Below, one piece after another: positions 1-9,275 of a stretch of 64,000 nt of DNA. Made by a program: the position numbers and the translations under genes. The DNA lies in contig NZ_LT635450.1 of assembly GCF_900120005.1 (NCBI RefSeq), positions 1 to 64,000 of the forward strand, read 5' to 3'. Every line of letters starts with the position of its first letter. The first letter of the stretch is position 1. Under the pieces are notes generated by a model, which was given only the letters and a program-made list of their open reading frames with translations, made no database searches and was not told where the DNA came from. This DNA is from Holdemania sp. Marseille-P2844. Its GTDB lineage: Bacteria; Bacillota_I; Bacilli_A; Erysipelotrichales; Erysipelotrichaceae.

Positions 1-91
1 TTCCTTAGAATAGCTGCTTTATGAATTGACGTTGTATTTGTGCTTTTCTTCCTGTTTAGTTTTCAAAGATCGACGCCCTCTCGCGAGGTGC
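1..91 (-). ncRNA. rRNA operon leader with boxA-like antitermination element
   Basis: Read on the minus strand, a hairpin around CTCGCGAG (78-86) is followed by TCTTTGAAAACTAAACAG (51-68). This string is nearly identical to the element that precedes 16S (and 23S) rRNA in Bacillus-type rrn operons. The 16S gene would begin just beyond base 1. The leader is seen; the rRNA gene itself is inferred because it lies outside the window. Confidence 0.7.
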
Positions 92-97
92 TCATTA

Positions 98-126
98 ATA
101 TTACCAAATCACCCCTTTTCTGTCAA
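98..126 (-). promoter_or_regulatory. sigma-A promoter of a leftward rRNA operon
   Basis: On the minus strand a perfect TTGACA (121-126) is followed by exactly 17 bases and TAATAT (98-103). The stretch upstream of the -35 (about 127-160) is a run of T and A like an UP element. Transcription would start near 91 and run off the left edge. The leader that follows matches rRNA leaders, so this is probably an rrn promoter. Confidence 0.8.
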
Positions 127-303
127 CTGATTTTTTAACTTTTTTTTCGATTTCTTCTTCCCCCTTTCATATCCCCTTTTGTTATCGTGTTTTTCGCTTA
201 TTTGATTATTTTTTTCTTTTATTTTGATGTTCAACAAGGAGCGCGTTTCCTGAATTCAAAGTTTATTCATGGCATCATTTTTACCCTTACGGATCCTAAT
301 CCT

Positions 304-474
304 CTATTTATCTGCGATGAACTCAATTTTTATTCCGTCCCTCTTTTCCAGTTCGTCTTTTAATTCTGGATAGGGAAAACTTCCTTGTATAGTGCGAAAC
401 CACGCTTTGCTTTCGATAAGAATCGAATCAGACCCTGCATCAATTAAAAAGCAAGAGGATGGATTTCCCCTCGC
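304..474 (-). pseudogene. possible remnant of a coding sequence
   Basis: The minus strand has an open frame of 56 codons, bounded by stops and without a start codon. It ends in a plausible protein tail (FPYPELKDELEKRDGIKIEF, then four residues and a stop). An overlapping frame just upstream (about 440-500) also reads sensibly, as if one gene had been frameshifted. I do not recognise the family. The rest of 130-684 is AT-rich and shows no other gene. Confidence 0.3.
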
Positions 475-684
475 TTAATTCTTCCTTGTAATAAATATCA
501 ATCAGTTAATTTCCAAGCGGGACTTTCAGAAGCAACACTTTCCTATATAATAGGATGAACGCGTTGGTTATCATTTTTCCCTTTTCTTCTTTACACTTTC
601 CGCGGACCTTTTTTTATCCCGCTCCGTTTTCAGACAGCGGATAGAGTCTCATCGGTTAATTTAATTCAGTTTTCAACGTTTTGG

Positions 685-987
685 TTAAAACATCGCGTCC
701 AGAAAATCCTGTTCTTCCTCCCCCTGCTTCAGCTGCCGGATCTGCTGCTCCAATTCTTCGATCGTCGCCAGCCGCTGCCGGATCAGCGATGACAGTGCGG
801 CGATCTCCTCGCTTTCCTTTTGATTCAGAAAGCATTGGTACGTCACCTTCCCTAACTGCAGCGTCGTTTGGAGGACCTCCTTTTTACATTGCTTGATCGT
901 CTTGCGGCGGTTGTAAATTTCGATTCGCAGATGAAAATGCCGGCGAATCTTGCTGATCCATTGAATTTCTTCTTTGTTTTCTTCCAT
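685..987 (-). CDS. small basic coiled-coil protein, unknown function
   Basis: This 100-residue protein starts at the ATG at 985-987, preceded by GAGGAGG; a longer upstream reading has no ribosome binding site and would overlap tgt. It is charged and helical. The N-terminal half (residues 10-45) is rich in Arg and Lys. Residues 55-90 have a heptad-like Leu/Ile pattern (SLIRQRLATIEELEQQIRQL), as in a short coiled coil. There is no signal peptide or membrane segment. It is divergent from tgt, with about 110 bp between the starts. I do not recognise a family; a nucleic-acid-binding or scaffolding role would be a guess. Confidence 0.6.
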   Translation of the reverse strand: MEENKEEIQWISKIRRHFHLRIEIYNRRKTIKQCKKEVLQTTLQLGKVTYQCFLNQKESEEIAALSSLIRQRLATIEELEQQIRQLKQGEEEQDFLDAMF

Positions 988-1075
988 ATTCCAGGCCTCC
1001 TCTTTCTTTAGACTTATGCCGGCGGGATTCAGCTTATTCCGGCTTTTCCTTTCAGGGAAGGGGCTTTTATGATAG

Positions 1076-2236
<1,161 letters not shown>

Positions 2237-2237
2237 T

Positions 2238-3260
2238 ATGAAAACAAGTGAATTTGATTTTGAGCTGCCGCAGGAGCTGATCGCGCAGACGCCGCTGGCG
2301 AAGCGGTCAGCGTCGCGGTTGTTAGTCCTGCATCGTTCCACCGGCGCGATTGAACACCGGCATTTCTACGATATCGTCGATTATTTAAAACCGGGCGACG
2401 TGCTGGTGCGCAACAACACGCGCGTCATTCCAGCCCGGCTGTTCGGCACGAAAGAGGAAACCGGCGCGCACGTCGAACTGCTGCTTTTGCGGCAGGAAGG
2501 CGACGAGTGGGAATGTCTGGTCGGCAACGCCAAAGTGGTCAAGCTGGGCACTATCATCTCGTTTAACGAAGGCGAGCTGAAAGCGGAATGCATCGGGATC
2601 GGCGAAAAAGGGCTGCGTCAGTTCCGGATGATCTACGACGGTATTTTCTATGAGATTCTGGAAAAACTGGGCAATGTTCCACTGCCGCCATACATCAAGG
2701 AAAAGCTGGAGGATCCGGAGCGTTATCAGACGGTTTACGCCAAGGTCAAAGGTTCCGCCGCTGCGCCGACAGCCGGTCTGCATTTTACGCCGGAGCTGTT
2801 CGATCAGCTGAAAGCCAAAGGCGTCGAGGTTGAGGATATCACGCTGCATGTCGGTTTGGGCACGTTCCGGCCGATGGATACTGAGGATATCGCCGATCAT
2901 CACATGCATTCGGAATTCTTCATGATGGATCAGGCCACGGCAGACCGGCTGAATCAGGCAAAAGCGGAAGGCCGGCGAATCATCGCGGTCGGTACGACCA
3001 GCTGCCGGACATTGGAAGCAATCATGAGCAAGTATGGCAAGTTCCGCGAGTGTCATGAAGATACCGATATTTTCATTTTCCCTGGTTATCAATTCAAAGC
3101 GATCGACGGTTTGATCACCAATTTTCATCTGCCGAAGTCGACGTTGGTCATGCTTGTGAGCGCGTTTGCGACCAAAGAACAGATCATGACGGCTTATCAG
3201 GCGGCGATCGACGAGAAATACCGCTTCTTCTCGTTCGGCGACAGTATGTTCATCGAATAG
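2238..3260 (+). CDS. queA: SAM:tRNA ribosyltransferase-isomerase QueA
   Basis: QueA transfers and isomerises the ribosyl group of S-adenosylmethionine onto preQ1 in tRNA, giving epoxyqueuosine. The 340-residue length is typical. Family hallmarks are the N-terminal [12 protein letters not shown], the [12 protein letters not shown] block (about 56-67), and the conserved [10 protein letters not shown] and GLGTFRP motifs (about 175-215). The ATG lies one base after the tgt stop, with GAGGGGG as ribosome binding site, which implies coupled expression. queH follows three bases downstream, so the product passes to a reductase encoded in the same transcript. Confidence 0.97.
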   Translation: MKTSEFDFELPQELIAQTPLAKRSASRLLVLHRSTGAIEHRHFYDIVDYLKPGDVLVRNNTRVIPARLFGTKEETGAHVELLLLRQEGDEWECLVGNAKVVKLGTIISFNEGELKAECIGIGEKGLRQFRMIYDGIFYEILEKLGNVPLPPYIKEKLEDPERYQTVYAKVKGSAAAPTAGLHFTPELFDQLKAKGVEVEDITLHVGLGTFRPMDTEDIADHHMHSEFFMMDQATADRLNQAKAEGRRIIAVGTTSCRTLEAIMSKYGKFRECHEDTDIFIFPGYQFKAIDGLITNFHLPKSTLVMLVSAFATKEQIMTAYQAAIDEKYRFFSFGDSMFIE

Positions 3261-3263
3261 CTT

Positions 3264-3965
3264 ATGGAACAGAATAAACGACCGGCAAGTTCCAAACCGA
3301 AGATCAACTATTGGAAAATGAGCGTGGAGGAAATGGCGCGGATTGAGGCGGAAGGCCGACATCCGCGGCTGCTGATGCATGCCTGCTGCGCGCCGTGCAG
3401 CGCGTTTCCGCTGGAATTTCTCAGCGGCGTGTTTGAAGTTACGATTTATTACAACAACTCCAACATTTATCCGGCGGCTGAATATCAGCGCCGGCTGAAT
3501 GAATTAAAACGATACCTGGACGAGGTGAATCCAACGCTGCCCCATCCGGTCAGCTTGATCGTCCCGCCTTATCAAAACGAGGAATTTACCGCACGGTTAT
3601 CCTTTCTGAAGGATCAGCCGGAGGGAGCGGGCCGCTGCTTTCTGTGCTATGGTCTGCGAATGGACGAAGCTTACCGGTACGCCAGCGAGCATCACTTCGA
3701 TTATTTTACGACTGTCATGACGATCAGCCGGCAGAAGGACAGTCAGAAATTAAACGAAATCGGCCGGCAGCTGTCGCACAAATACCCGGACGTTCCATAT
3801 TTCTATTCGGATTTCAAAAAGAAAAAGGGCATCGACCGGGGACAGGAGCTGTCGCGGCTGCATCAGCTGTACCGGCAGGATTACTGCGGCTGTCTTTATT
3901 CTTATGAAAAACGGCAGGCTGATTTAAAACGCAAAGCTGAGGAAGCTTCATCGGATACCCGATGA
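3264..3965 (+). CDS. queH: epoxyqueuosine reductase QueH
   Basis: QueH (formerly DUF208) reduces epoxyqueuosine to queuosine and replaces the cobalamin-dependent QueG in many anaerobes. The protein has 233 residues. It shows the family's adjacent cysteines in MHACCAPCSAF (Cys41, Cys42, Cys45), the YYNNSNIYPAAEY segment, a second cysteine pair in GRCFLC, and YCGCLYS near the C-terminus; these would ligate an Fe-S cluster and a metal. It is the last gene of the tgt-queA-queH operon. A terminator hairpin overlaps its last codons. There is no preQ1 synthesis gene here, so precursor must come from elsewhere in the genome or from salvage. Confidence 0.93.
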   Translation: MEQNKRPASSKPKINYWKMSVEEMARIEAEGRHPRLLMHACCAPCSAFPLEFLSGVFEVTIYYNNSNIYPAAEYQRRLNELKRYLDEVNPTLPHPVSLIVPPYQNEEFTARLSFLKDQPEGAGRCFLCYGLRMDEAYRYASEHHFDYFTTVMTISRQKDSQKLNEIGRQLSHKYPDVPYFYSDFKKKKGIDRGQELSRLHQLYRQDYCGCLYSYEKRQADLKRKAEEASSDTR

Positions 3966-3974
3966 AGTTTTTAT
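3946..3974 (+). terminator. rho-independent terminator of the que operon
   Basis: CTTCATCGG and CCGATGAAG form a 9-bp stem with a 4-base loop, followed by TTTTT. The hairpin starts inside the last queH codons and includes its stop. Confidence 0.85.
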
Positions 3975-4155
3975 TTGGCCGGCTTGTCCCGGTCAGGATG
4001 GTTAAATACAACTTGCGAGGTGGGCGTTCTTGTCCAGCGTCCGCTTTTTTTTGCGATCACGCTCACAGCGATTCATGGGCTATCCTGTTGTCACTCCTAA
4101 TAGACATGACGTAAAAAACCTTGCAATCCGGGGGAATCCAAAAAAAGCAGCTTGT

Positions 4156-4169
4156 GGTATAATAAACCC
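4156..4169 (+). promoter_or_regulatory. extended -10 promoter placed for a leaderless tetR mRNA
   Basis: TG-G-TATAAT (TATAAT at 4158-4163) ends 6 bases before the ATG at 4170. The start site would therefore fall on or next to the ATG, leaving no room for a ribosome binding site. No good -35 is visible. Confidence 0.6.
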
Positions 4170-4730
4170 ATGAAAAAGAAGTCAAACAAAGAGAAAATTT
4201 TAGAACAGGTGCGGCAGCTGATCGCCGACGGGGCCTTTTCGGAGATCACAATCCGCGGAATCTGCGAACAGGCGGGGGTTTCCATCGGCAGCTTCTATCA
4301 TTATTTTCAGGCAAAGGAAGACGTGATCGTCGAATTATTCCGCAGCAACGCCCAGCGGGCGCGGGAAAACGAGCGATTGAATCTGACAAGTGCCGACGAA
4401 TGGGAAAACCTGCGGGCTTACGTTCGTTTTCAAATTTCATTCTTGGAAGAAACGTCGTTGGATCGCCTGCAGTTTCTATATGCTTACAACATCACACATT
4501 ATCAGTCAGACAGTCTGTCGCAATACCGTCAGATCGTGCGGGAGCTTTTAATCCGGGCTGCGGAAAAAGGACAGATGAAACCGGAGTACGCCGCCCAGGA
4601 GGTGCTGGATCATCTTTTTACGCTGATCCTTGGCAATTCAATCCGCTATTGCATGGAAAACGGCGATTATCCTGTCGGCGAGCAGCTGATGAAACAGGTG
4701 AATCACCTGATCACGCTGATTGCGGCTTAA
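4170..4730 (+). CDS. TetR family transcriptional regulator
   Basis: The protein has 186 residues with an N-terminal TetR DNA-binding domain (about 5-50). The recognition part ITIRGICEQAGVSIGSFYHYFQAKEDVI is typical of the family. The C-terminal ligand domain is generic, so the effector cannot be read. The chosen ATG follows a TATAAT by only 6 bases; an upstream in-frame TTG would lie before the -10 and is unlikely. It converges with the flavin reductase gene at 4811, whose promoter carries a perfect 18-bp palindrome. The likely job is repression of that gene. No copy of the palindrome is seen at its own promoter. Confidence 0.9.
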   Translation: MKKKSNKEKILEQVRQLIADGAFSEITIRGICEQAGVSIGSFYHYFQAKEDVIVELFRSNAQRARENERLNLTSADEWENLRAYVRFQISFLEETSLDRLQFLYAYNITHYQSDSLSQYRQIVRELLIRAAEKGQMKPEYAAQEVLDHLFTLILGNSIRYCMENGDYPVGEQLMKQVNHLITLIAA

Positions 4731-4743
4731 CCAGAGCACAATC

Positions 4744-4789
4744 AAAAAAAGTGAAGCAGCTTCCTTACAGGAAAAACGGCTTCACTTTT
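4744..4789. terminator. bidirectional terminator between tetR and the flavin reductase gene
   Basis: AAAAGTGAAGC (4747-4757) pairs with GCTTCACTTTT (4779-4789). A and T runs on the two sides make it usable for both convergent genes. Confidence 0.85.
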
Positions 4790-4810
4790 GTTATGACTTA
4801 CGCGCGGTCT

Positions 4811-6586
4811 TTATTTCGTTTTTTCCAAAGCGTATTGGGCGGCCTGCTGCCCCGCGATCCGGCCCATTGTAATAAACGATTGAATCGCAGTGCCGCTGCC
4901 TGGATATTCCTTATAGAACAGATCGCCGCTGCTGACTTCGCCGGCGGCATATAATCCCGGAATTACCTGATTTTGTTCGTTCACAACTTCGGCGTCCATC
5001 GTCGTCAGCGGACCGGCAAAGGTTCCGGACGTGTTCATCGTACATAAAACCGCATAGTACGGGCCTTCCTCGACCGGCTGCATCAAGTCGGCGTTTTTGT
5101 TGAAGTCTTCATCGTTACCGGCCGCGCAGAGTTCATTATACCGCTGAACCGTCTGCGTGAGTTTCTCCGGATCCATCCCGGCAGCGGCTGCCAGTTCTTC
5201 CAAGCTTGCGCCGGAATACGCAGTGCCGGCGTCCTCGGCGGCCTGAACATTCTCCGTTGCCCGGGCCGCATCCAGCAGAATGAAATATTTCGGCTGACCG
5301 GTTTGCGCCAGAACGACCGGCGTCCGGGCCGGGCGCGGCAGCGATTCGTCCATAAACCGCTGGCCGTCCAGACTGACAAACAGCCCGGCATAAGTAAATA
5401 AGTCCTGCATCGCCGCGCCAAACGGCAGAATCTGTGCGATCGCGCTGTCGTTGCCGACGATCTGCGCGCCGATTTCCCGCGCCATCAGCAAGCCGTCGCC
5501 TTCATTGCCTGCGCCGACATTGGTAATGGAATCCGCATAGGTCGGCGAATATTCTTTTTTTAATTCCGGATTGCGATCATAACCGCCGCTCGCCAGAATC
5601 ACGGCCTCCGCATGGATGAGCACGGAGGTGCCCGTCGATTGCGTGGCTTCTACGCCGACAACCTCGCCTTGTTCATTCACGATCAGTTTTTCGCCGCGGG
5701 TTTCGGTCATGATTTCCACGCCCGCTTCCTCAGCTTTTTTCTGCAGCGGCAGAATAAACCCGGCGCCGCTGCCCGCGGCTGCGTTCAAGCCGCGGTTGGG
5801 CTGCATTTTCGGGTTTGGCGTGTCGATCTGATCGGAGAATTCCACGCCGTTTTCAATCAGCCAGTCAACATTGGCGCTGGAACGTTCCGCAATCATTTTC
5901 AGTTTGTCTTCATCGACATGATGCTGGCCCAGCTCGATCAGAAAATCAGAGAACAATTTGGGGCTGTCCTCAATCCCCTGTTCGCGCTGGAATACGCTGT
6001 CCGCAGCCAGAAGCTTGCCCCCGGACAGACTGGTGCTGCCGCCCAGCACGCCCATTTTTTCAATCAGCAGTACGGATTTTGACGCCGCCGAAGCTTCAAC
6101 CGCGGCTGACAATCCAGCCACGCCGCCGCCAACGATCACGACATCGACGTCTTTTTCAATTTTTTCTTCCTTCGCGGTGGTTTCCACTTTGACATTCAGT
6201 GCGTCAATGTCCGCGCCCGCCGCCCTCAGAGCGGCTTCGCATGCCTGCAGGATCGCGTTGGATGTTTCCGTCGCCCCGGTCACCGTATCGACGCCCAACG
6301 ACTGCGTCTCCATAATCCGAGCTGGCATTTTTTCCAGCGCTGCATCGCAGATCCCGGCAGTTTCCTGATGGTCGCCGACCGTTACTGCAGTGATTTTATG
6401 GTCTTTGACCTCAACCTGAACGGCGAGCGTTCCGCCGTGGCCTTCGCCTGTTCCCGGATAAGTTCCGTCTTTGACTGCCAACAGCGGCGAAGCTGGCGCC
6501 GCTTCTGATTTTGGTGAACCGCAGCCGGCGGCGCTGAAAGTGATCGACAACGCCAGAACCGCGGTGATTGCTTTTCTGATGCTCAT
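4811..6586 (-). CDS. exported FMN-binding/FAD-dependent reductase lipoprotein
   Basis: This is a 591-residue flavoprotein of the fumarate/urocanate reductase-like class. A signal peptide ends in a lipobox with Cys22 (SAAGC), so it sits on the outer face of the membrane. Residues 38-125 form an FMN-binding domain with the flavinylation motif TVTGAT (acceptor Thr106), which ApbE would modify. An FAD domain follows, with VVIVGGGVAGLSAA at about 149-162 and a C-terminal TMGRIAG. The GQRFMDE..PR segment keeps the Arg equivalent to the proton-donor Arg of fumarate reductases. The C-terminal block reads YPGSGTAIQ instead of the usual NRLGGNA, so the substrate is probably not fumarate. Start supported by GAGGGAGG. 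Confidence 0.9.
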   Translation of the reverse strand: MSIRKAITAVLALSITFSAAGCGSPKSEAAPASPLLAVKDGTYPGTGEGHGGTLAVQVEVKDHKITAVTVGDHQETAGICDAALEKMPARIMETQSLGVDTVTGATETSNAILQACEAALRAAGADIDALNVKVETTAKEEKIEKDVDVVIVGGGVAGLSAAVEASAASKSVLLIEKMGVLGGSTSLSGGKLLAADSVFQREQGIEDSPKLFSDFLIELGQHHVDEDKLKMIAERSSANVDWLIENGVEFSDQIDTPNPKMQPNRGLNAAAGSGAGFILPLQKKAEEAGVEIMTETRGEKLIVNEQGEVVGVEATQSTGTSVLIHAEAVILASGGYDRNPELKKEYSPTYADSITNVGAGNEGDGLLMAREIGAQIVGNDSAIAQILPFGAAMQDLFTYAGLFVSLDGQRFMDESLPRPARTPVVLAQTGQPKYFILLDAARATENVQAAEDAGTAYSGASLEELAAAAGMDPEKLTQTVQRYNELCAAGNDEDFNKNADLMQPVEEGPYYAVLCTMNTSGTFAGPLTTMDAEVVNEQNQVIPGLYAAGEVSSGDLFYKEYPGSGTAIQSFITMGRIAGQQAAQYALEKTK

Positions 6587-6618
6587 TTTTTATCCTCCCT
6601 CTGGATTCTCTGACTCAA

Positions 6619-6636
6619 AACCGAACATGTTCGGTT
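6619..6636. promoter_or_regulatory. 18-bp perfect palindrome, likely TetR operator
   Basis: AACCGAACATGTTCGGTT lies directly downstream of the -10 of the flavin reductase promoter and covers its start site. This is the classic position for a repressor. The convergent TetR protein (4170-4730) is the obvious candidate ligand. Confidence 0.8.
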
Positions 6637-6638
6637 TC

Positions 6639-6667
6639 ATTGTACAGACTTCCCCTCACTTTGTCAA
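6639..6667 (-). promoter_or_regulatory. sigma-A promoter of the flavin reductase gene
   Basis: On the minus strand TTGACA (6662-6667), a 17-base spacer and TACAAT (6639-6644) make a near-consensus promoter. It would be strong unless repressed at the adjacent palindrome. Confidence 0.85.
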
Positions 6668-6740
6668 CACCTTCACATGATCGAATGGCGCTTTCGTGTT
6701 GATCACCTTCAAATTTCCCTGAAAATAACTGCGTGAACAG

Positions 6741-6770
6741 TTGTTTTGACGTGGGAAATAAGACTATAAT
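6741..6770 (+). promoter_or_regulatory. probable mgtE promoter
   Basis: TTGTTT (6741-6746), 18 bases, then TATAAT (6765-6770). The start site near 6777 leaves a leader of about 120 bases with GC-rich inverted repeats (GCCGG/CCGGC near 6820-6835) before mgtE. Confidence 0.6.
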
Positions 6771-6900
6771 GAAAGCATTGGAAACGCAGTCCAGCCAGTC
6801 CGTCAGACTTTAACGCCGCGCCGGCATGATCCGGCGGCAGATTGACCTGGACGACGCTTTTTTACGCACAGCGCCGGTTCTTCCGGATCAAGGAGATCGT

Positions 6901-8244
6901 ATGAAATTAGAAATCAGTAAAGAAGAACTGCGAAATTTTCTGCTGCACGCCACGGATGATCAGCTGGCAGAGATGATCGAGTTTATCCACCCGGTTGACA
7001 TTCTGGAAGTCATTCATGAATACAAAGATGACGAAGACGTCATCATGAAACGTCTGCCTTCGGACATCCTCGCCGAAATTGTCGATGAGGAAGAAGATGA
7101 GGAGAAATATGGCTTGTTGTCGCATTTCTCCGATACCGAGCAGATGGTCATCCTCGAAGAAATGTCGTCCGATGAAATTACCGACCTGGTTTCCGTTCTG
7201 GACGAGGCGGAATCAGAAGACGTCTTAAGCAAGATGAACGTCGAAGACCGCCAGGAGGTCCGCGAGCTGTTGAGCTACGATGCCGATACTGCCGGCGGAT
7301 TGATGGCGACGGAGTTTATCAGTCTATCCCAGCACATGAGCGTGCTGCAGACGTTGGAATATCTGCAAAAGGCGGCGCAGGACGCGGAAATGGCGTACTA
7401 CCTGTACGTCGTCGATCAAAGCAACGTGCTGACCGGAGTCGTTTCCCTGCGGGAAATCGTCGCTCACAGCTTTGACACGCAGATCCGCGACATCGCCAAT
7501 CCGAACGTCATCTCCGTGCCGGCCTCGACCGATCAGGAAGAAGTCGCGCGGATATTCAGCAAGTACAGCTTCCTGATGATGCCGGTTGTGGACGAGCAGG
7601 ATCATATTCTCGGAGTCATCACCGTTGACGACGTCATGGACATCATTGAAGAAGAAAACACGGAAGATATCCACCGACTGGCGCAGATCAATGAGGAAGA
7701 AAAAGTCGACGGCAGTCTGATCGAATCGTTGAAAAGCCGTCTGCCGTGGTTGTTTATCAATCTGCTTACAGCGTTTCTGGCCTCTTCCGTCGTCGCCGTC
7801 TTCTCCGGCACAATCGAAAAGGTCGTCGCGCTGGCGGCGGTCAACCCGATCATCGCCGGAATGGGCGGCAACGCCGGCACCCAATCGTTAACGATCGTCG
7901 TCCGCGGCATCGCATTGGGCGAGTTAACCGGCGACAACGCCCGGCGGGTCTTCTTCAAGGAGTTCGGCGTGGGTATTCTCAGCGGCGTCAGCATCGGTCT
8001 GGTCGTCGCCTTGCTCTGCGGCGTCATGCAGCAGAATCCGATTTTCGGACTGGTCGTCGGGCTGGCGATGCTGCTGAACATGGCGTTTGCGACAATCGCA
8101 GGTTACGCCGTGCCGGTCATCCTCAAGAAAATCAACGTCGATCCGGCGCTGGCCTCCTCCGTCTTCGTGACGACGGTCACCGACGTCCTGGGATTCTTCT
8201 TCTTTCTCGGACTGGCGACGCTCTTTCTGCCGTATCTGCTTTGA
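6901..8244 (+). CDS. mgtE: magnesium transporter MgtE
   Basis: MgtE is a Mg2+-gated magnesium channel in the cytoplasmic membrane. The 447 residues follow the standard order: an acidic helical N domain (1-125), two CBS domains (about 130-255), a connecting helix, then five membrane helices (about 280-447). The selectivity signature is in NPIIAGMGGNAGTQSL. The start at 6901 follows AAGGAGAT. An in-frame ATG at 6826 would add 25 residues but has no ribosome binding site, so it was not used. The 5' leader is long and structured but lacks the conserved M-box core. A terminator follows at 8277. Confidence 0.95.
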   Translation: MKLEISKEELRNFLLHATDDQLAEMIEFIHPVDILEVIHEYKDDEDVIMKRLPSDILAEIVDEEEDEEKYGLLSHFSDTEQMVILEEMSSDEITDLVSVLDEAESEDVLSKMNVEDRQEVRELLSYDADTAGGLMATEFISLSQHMSVLQTLEYLQKAAQDAEMAYYLYVVDQSNVLTGVVSLREIVAHSFDTQIRDIANPNVISVPASTDQEEVARIFSKYSFLMMPVVDEQDHILGVITVDDVMDIIEEENTEDIHRLAQINEEEKVDGSLIESLKSRLPWLFINLLTAFLASSVVAVFSGTIEKVVALAAVNPIIAGMGGNAGTQSLTIVVRGIALGELTGDNARRVFFKEFGVGILSGVSIGLVVALLCGVMQQNPIFGLVVGLAMLLNMAFATIAGYAVPVILKKINVDPALASSVFVTTVTDVLGFFFFLGLATLFLPYLL

Positions 8245-8276
8245 TCCGGCGCTTCGCTCTCATAAGCTGTCTTTCC

Positions 8277-8300
8277 GGCAGTCACAGGACTGCCTTTTTT
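8277..8300 (+). terminator. mgtE terminator
   Basis: GGCAGTC-ACAG-GACTGCC followed by six T. Confidence 0.9.
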
Positions 8301-8343
8301 AATGTCTTTGTGATATATTAAACCGGAAAAGGAGGCTGGCGGC

Positions 8344-9264
8344 ATGCTTTTATGTTGTTCCCAGCGCACCGATCTGTGCGCATTTTACAGTGACTGGCTT
8401 GTAAACCGATTCCAGGCCGGCCTCGTCGATATCCGCAATCCGTTCGCGCCCCGGCAGGTGCTGCGCGTGGATTGTTCGCCCGGTCAGGTCGACGCGGTCA
8501 TCTTCATGACCAAGAATCCAACGCCGATGCTGGATAAGATGGACGTCTTCCGTGACTATGCGGTCGGTTTTCAGATCACGGTGACGCCCTATGGCCCAGA
8601 GATCGAACCGGGCTTGTCGGATAAGCGGCAGGTTCTGGACAGCTTCCGGCAACTCGCCTGCAAGCTTGGCCCTTCCCACATGATTTTGCGGTATGATCCG
8701 ATTTTCTTATCCGAACGTTATGACGAAGCGTTTCATTGCCGGGCGTTTGAGCGCTGCTGCCAACAGCTGGCAGGTTCCTGCACGCAGGTCATCATCAGTC
8801 ATCTCGACTTCTATAAAAATACCCTGAAGCATCAGCGCGAGCTGAACTGGCAGCCGGATTCGCTGCAGCGATTTACAGCTCTGGCATGCCGGCTGGCTGA
8901 CATCGGCAGCCGTTATGGAATGCGCCTGCAGCTGTGCGCCGAGAATCTGGATCTGCGCAGCGCCGGCATTGAAAACCGCAGCTGCATCGACGCAGAATGG
9001 CTGCGGGAGCTGACCGGGAAAACGTTGGAATATCCGCTGACCCAGGCGCGGGCGCATTGTCATTGCCTGCAGGTCACGGATTTGGGCGAATACAACTGCT
9101 GCGCCCACCATTGCCGCTATTGCTACGCCAACTTTGACGAAGCGCAGATCGCCTCGCGGCAAGCCCGGCACGATCCTGAATCCACGCTGCTGATCGGTCA
9201 TCTGCAGCCTGACGATCAACTCATAACGAAAAAAAAGTCTGAACGGCAGCTGCGTCTGTTCTAG
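8344..9264 (+). CDS. DUF1848 family protein, probable Fe-S protein
   Basis: The 306-residue protein matches the DUF1848 family: N-terminal CCSQRTDLCAFYSDWLVNR, RNPFAP, VIFMTKNPTPML, QITVTPYG and RYDPIFLSERY in the usual order. The C-terminus has clustered cysteines in CCAHHCRYCYANF, a CxxxCxxC-like arrangement suggesting an iron-sulfur cluster. The molecular function of the family is not established, and a radical-SAM-like fold has been suggested only by analogy. The start follows AAAGGAGG. A bidirectional terminator overlaps the last codons, and the gene stands alone between mgtE and a convergent HAD gene. Confidence 0.85.
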   Translation: MLLCCSQRTDLCAFYSDWLVNRFQAGLVDIRNPFAPRQVLRVDCSPGQVDAVIFMTKNPTPMLDKMDVFRDYAVGFQITVTPYGPEIEPGLSDKRQVLDSFRQLACKLGPSHMILRYDPIFLSERYDEAFHCRAFERCCQQLAGSCTQVIISHLDFYKNTLKHQRELNWQPDSLQRFTALACRLADIGSRYGMRLQLCAENLDLRSAGIENRSCIDAEWLRELTGKTLEYPLTQARAHCHCLQVTDLGEYNCCAHHCRYCYANFDEAQIASRQARHDPESTLLIGHLQPDDQLITKKKSERQLRLF

Positions 9265-9272
9265 ACTTTTTT
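9231..9272. terminator. bidirectional terminator between convergent genes
   Basis: AAAAAAGTCT (9231-9240) pairs with AGACTTTTTT (9263-9272) across a 22-base loop. It includes the 3' end of the DUF1848 gene. Confidence 0.75.
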
Positions 9273-9275
9273 ATT

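Noticed and set aside
2385-3380. 331-codon open frame on the minus strand.
   Set aside because: It is the mirror of queA codon usage; queA is unmistakable on the plus strand.
6777-6900. M-box magnesium riboswitch upstream of mgtE.
   Set aside because: The conserved M-box core sequences are not visible; only generic hairpins are seen.
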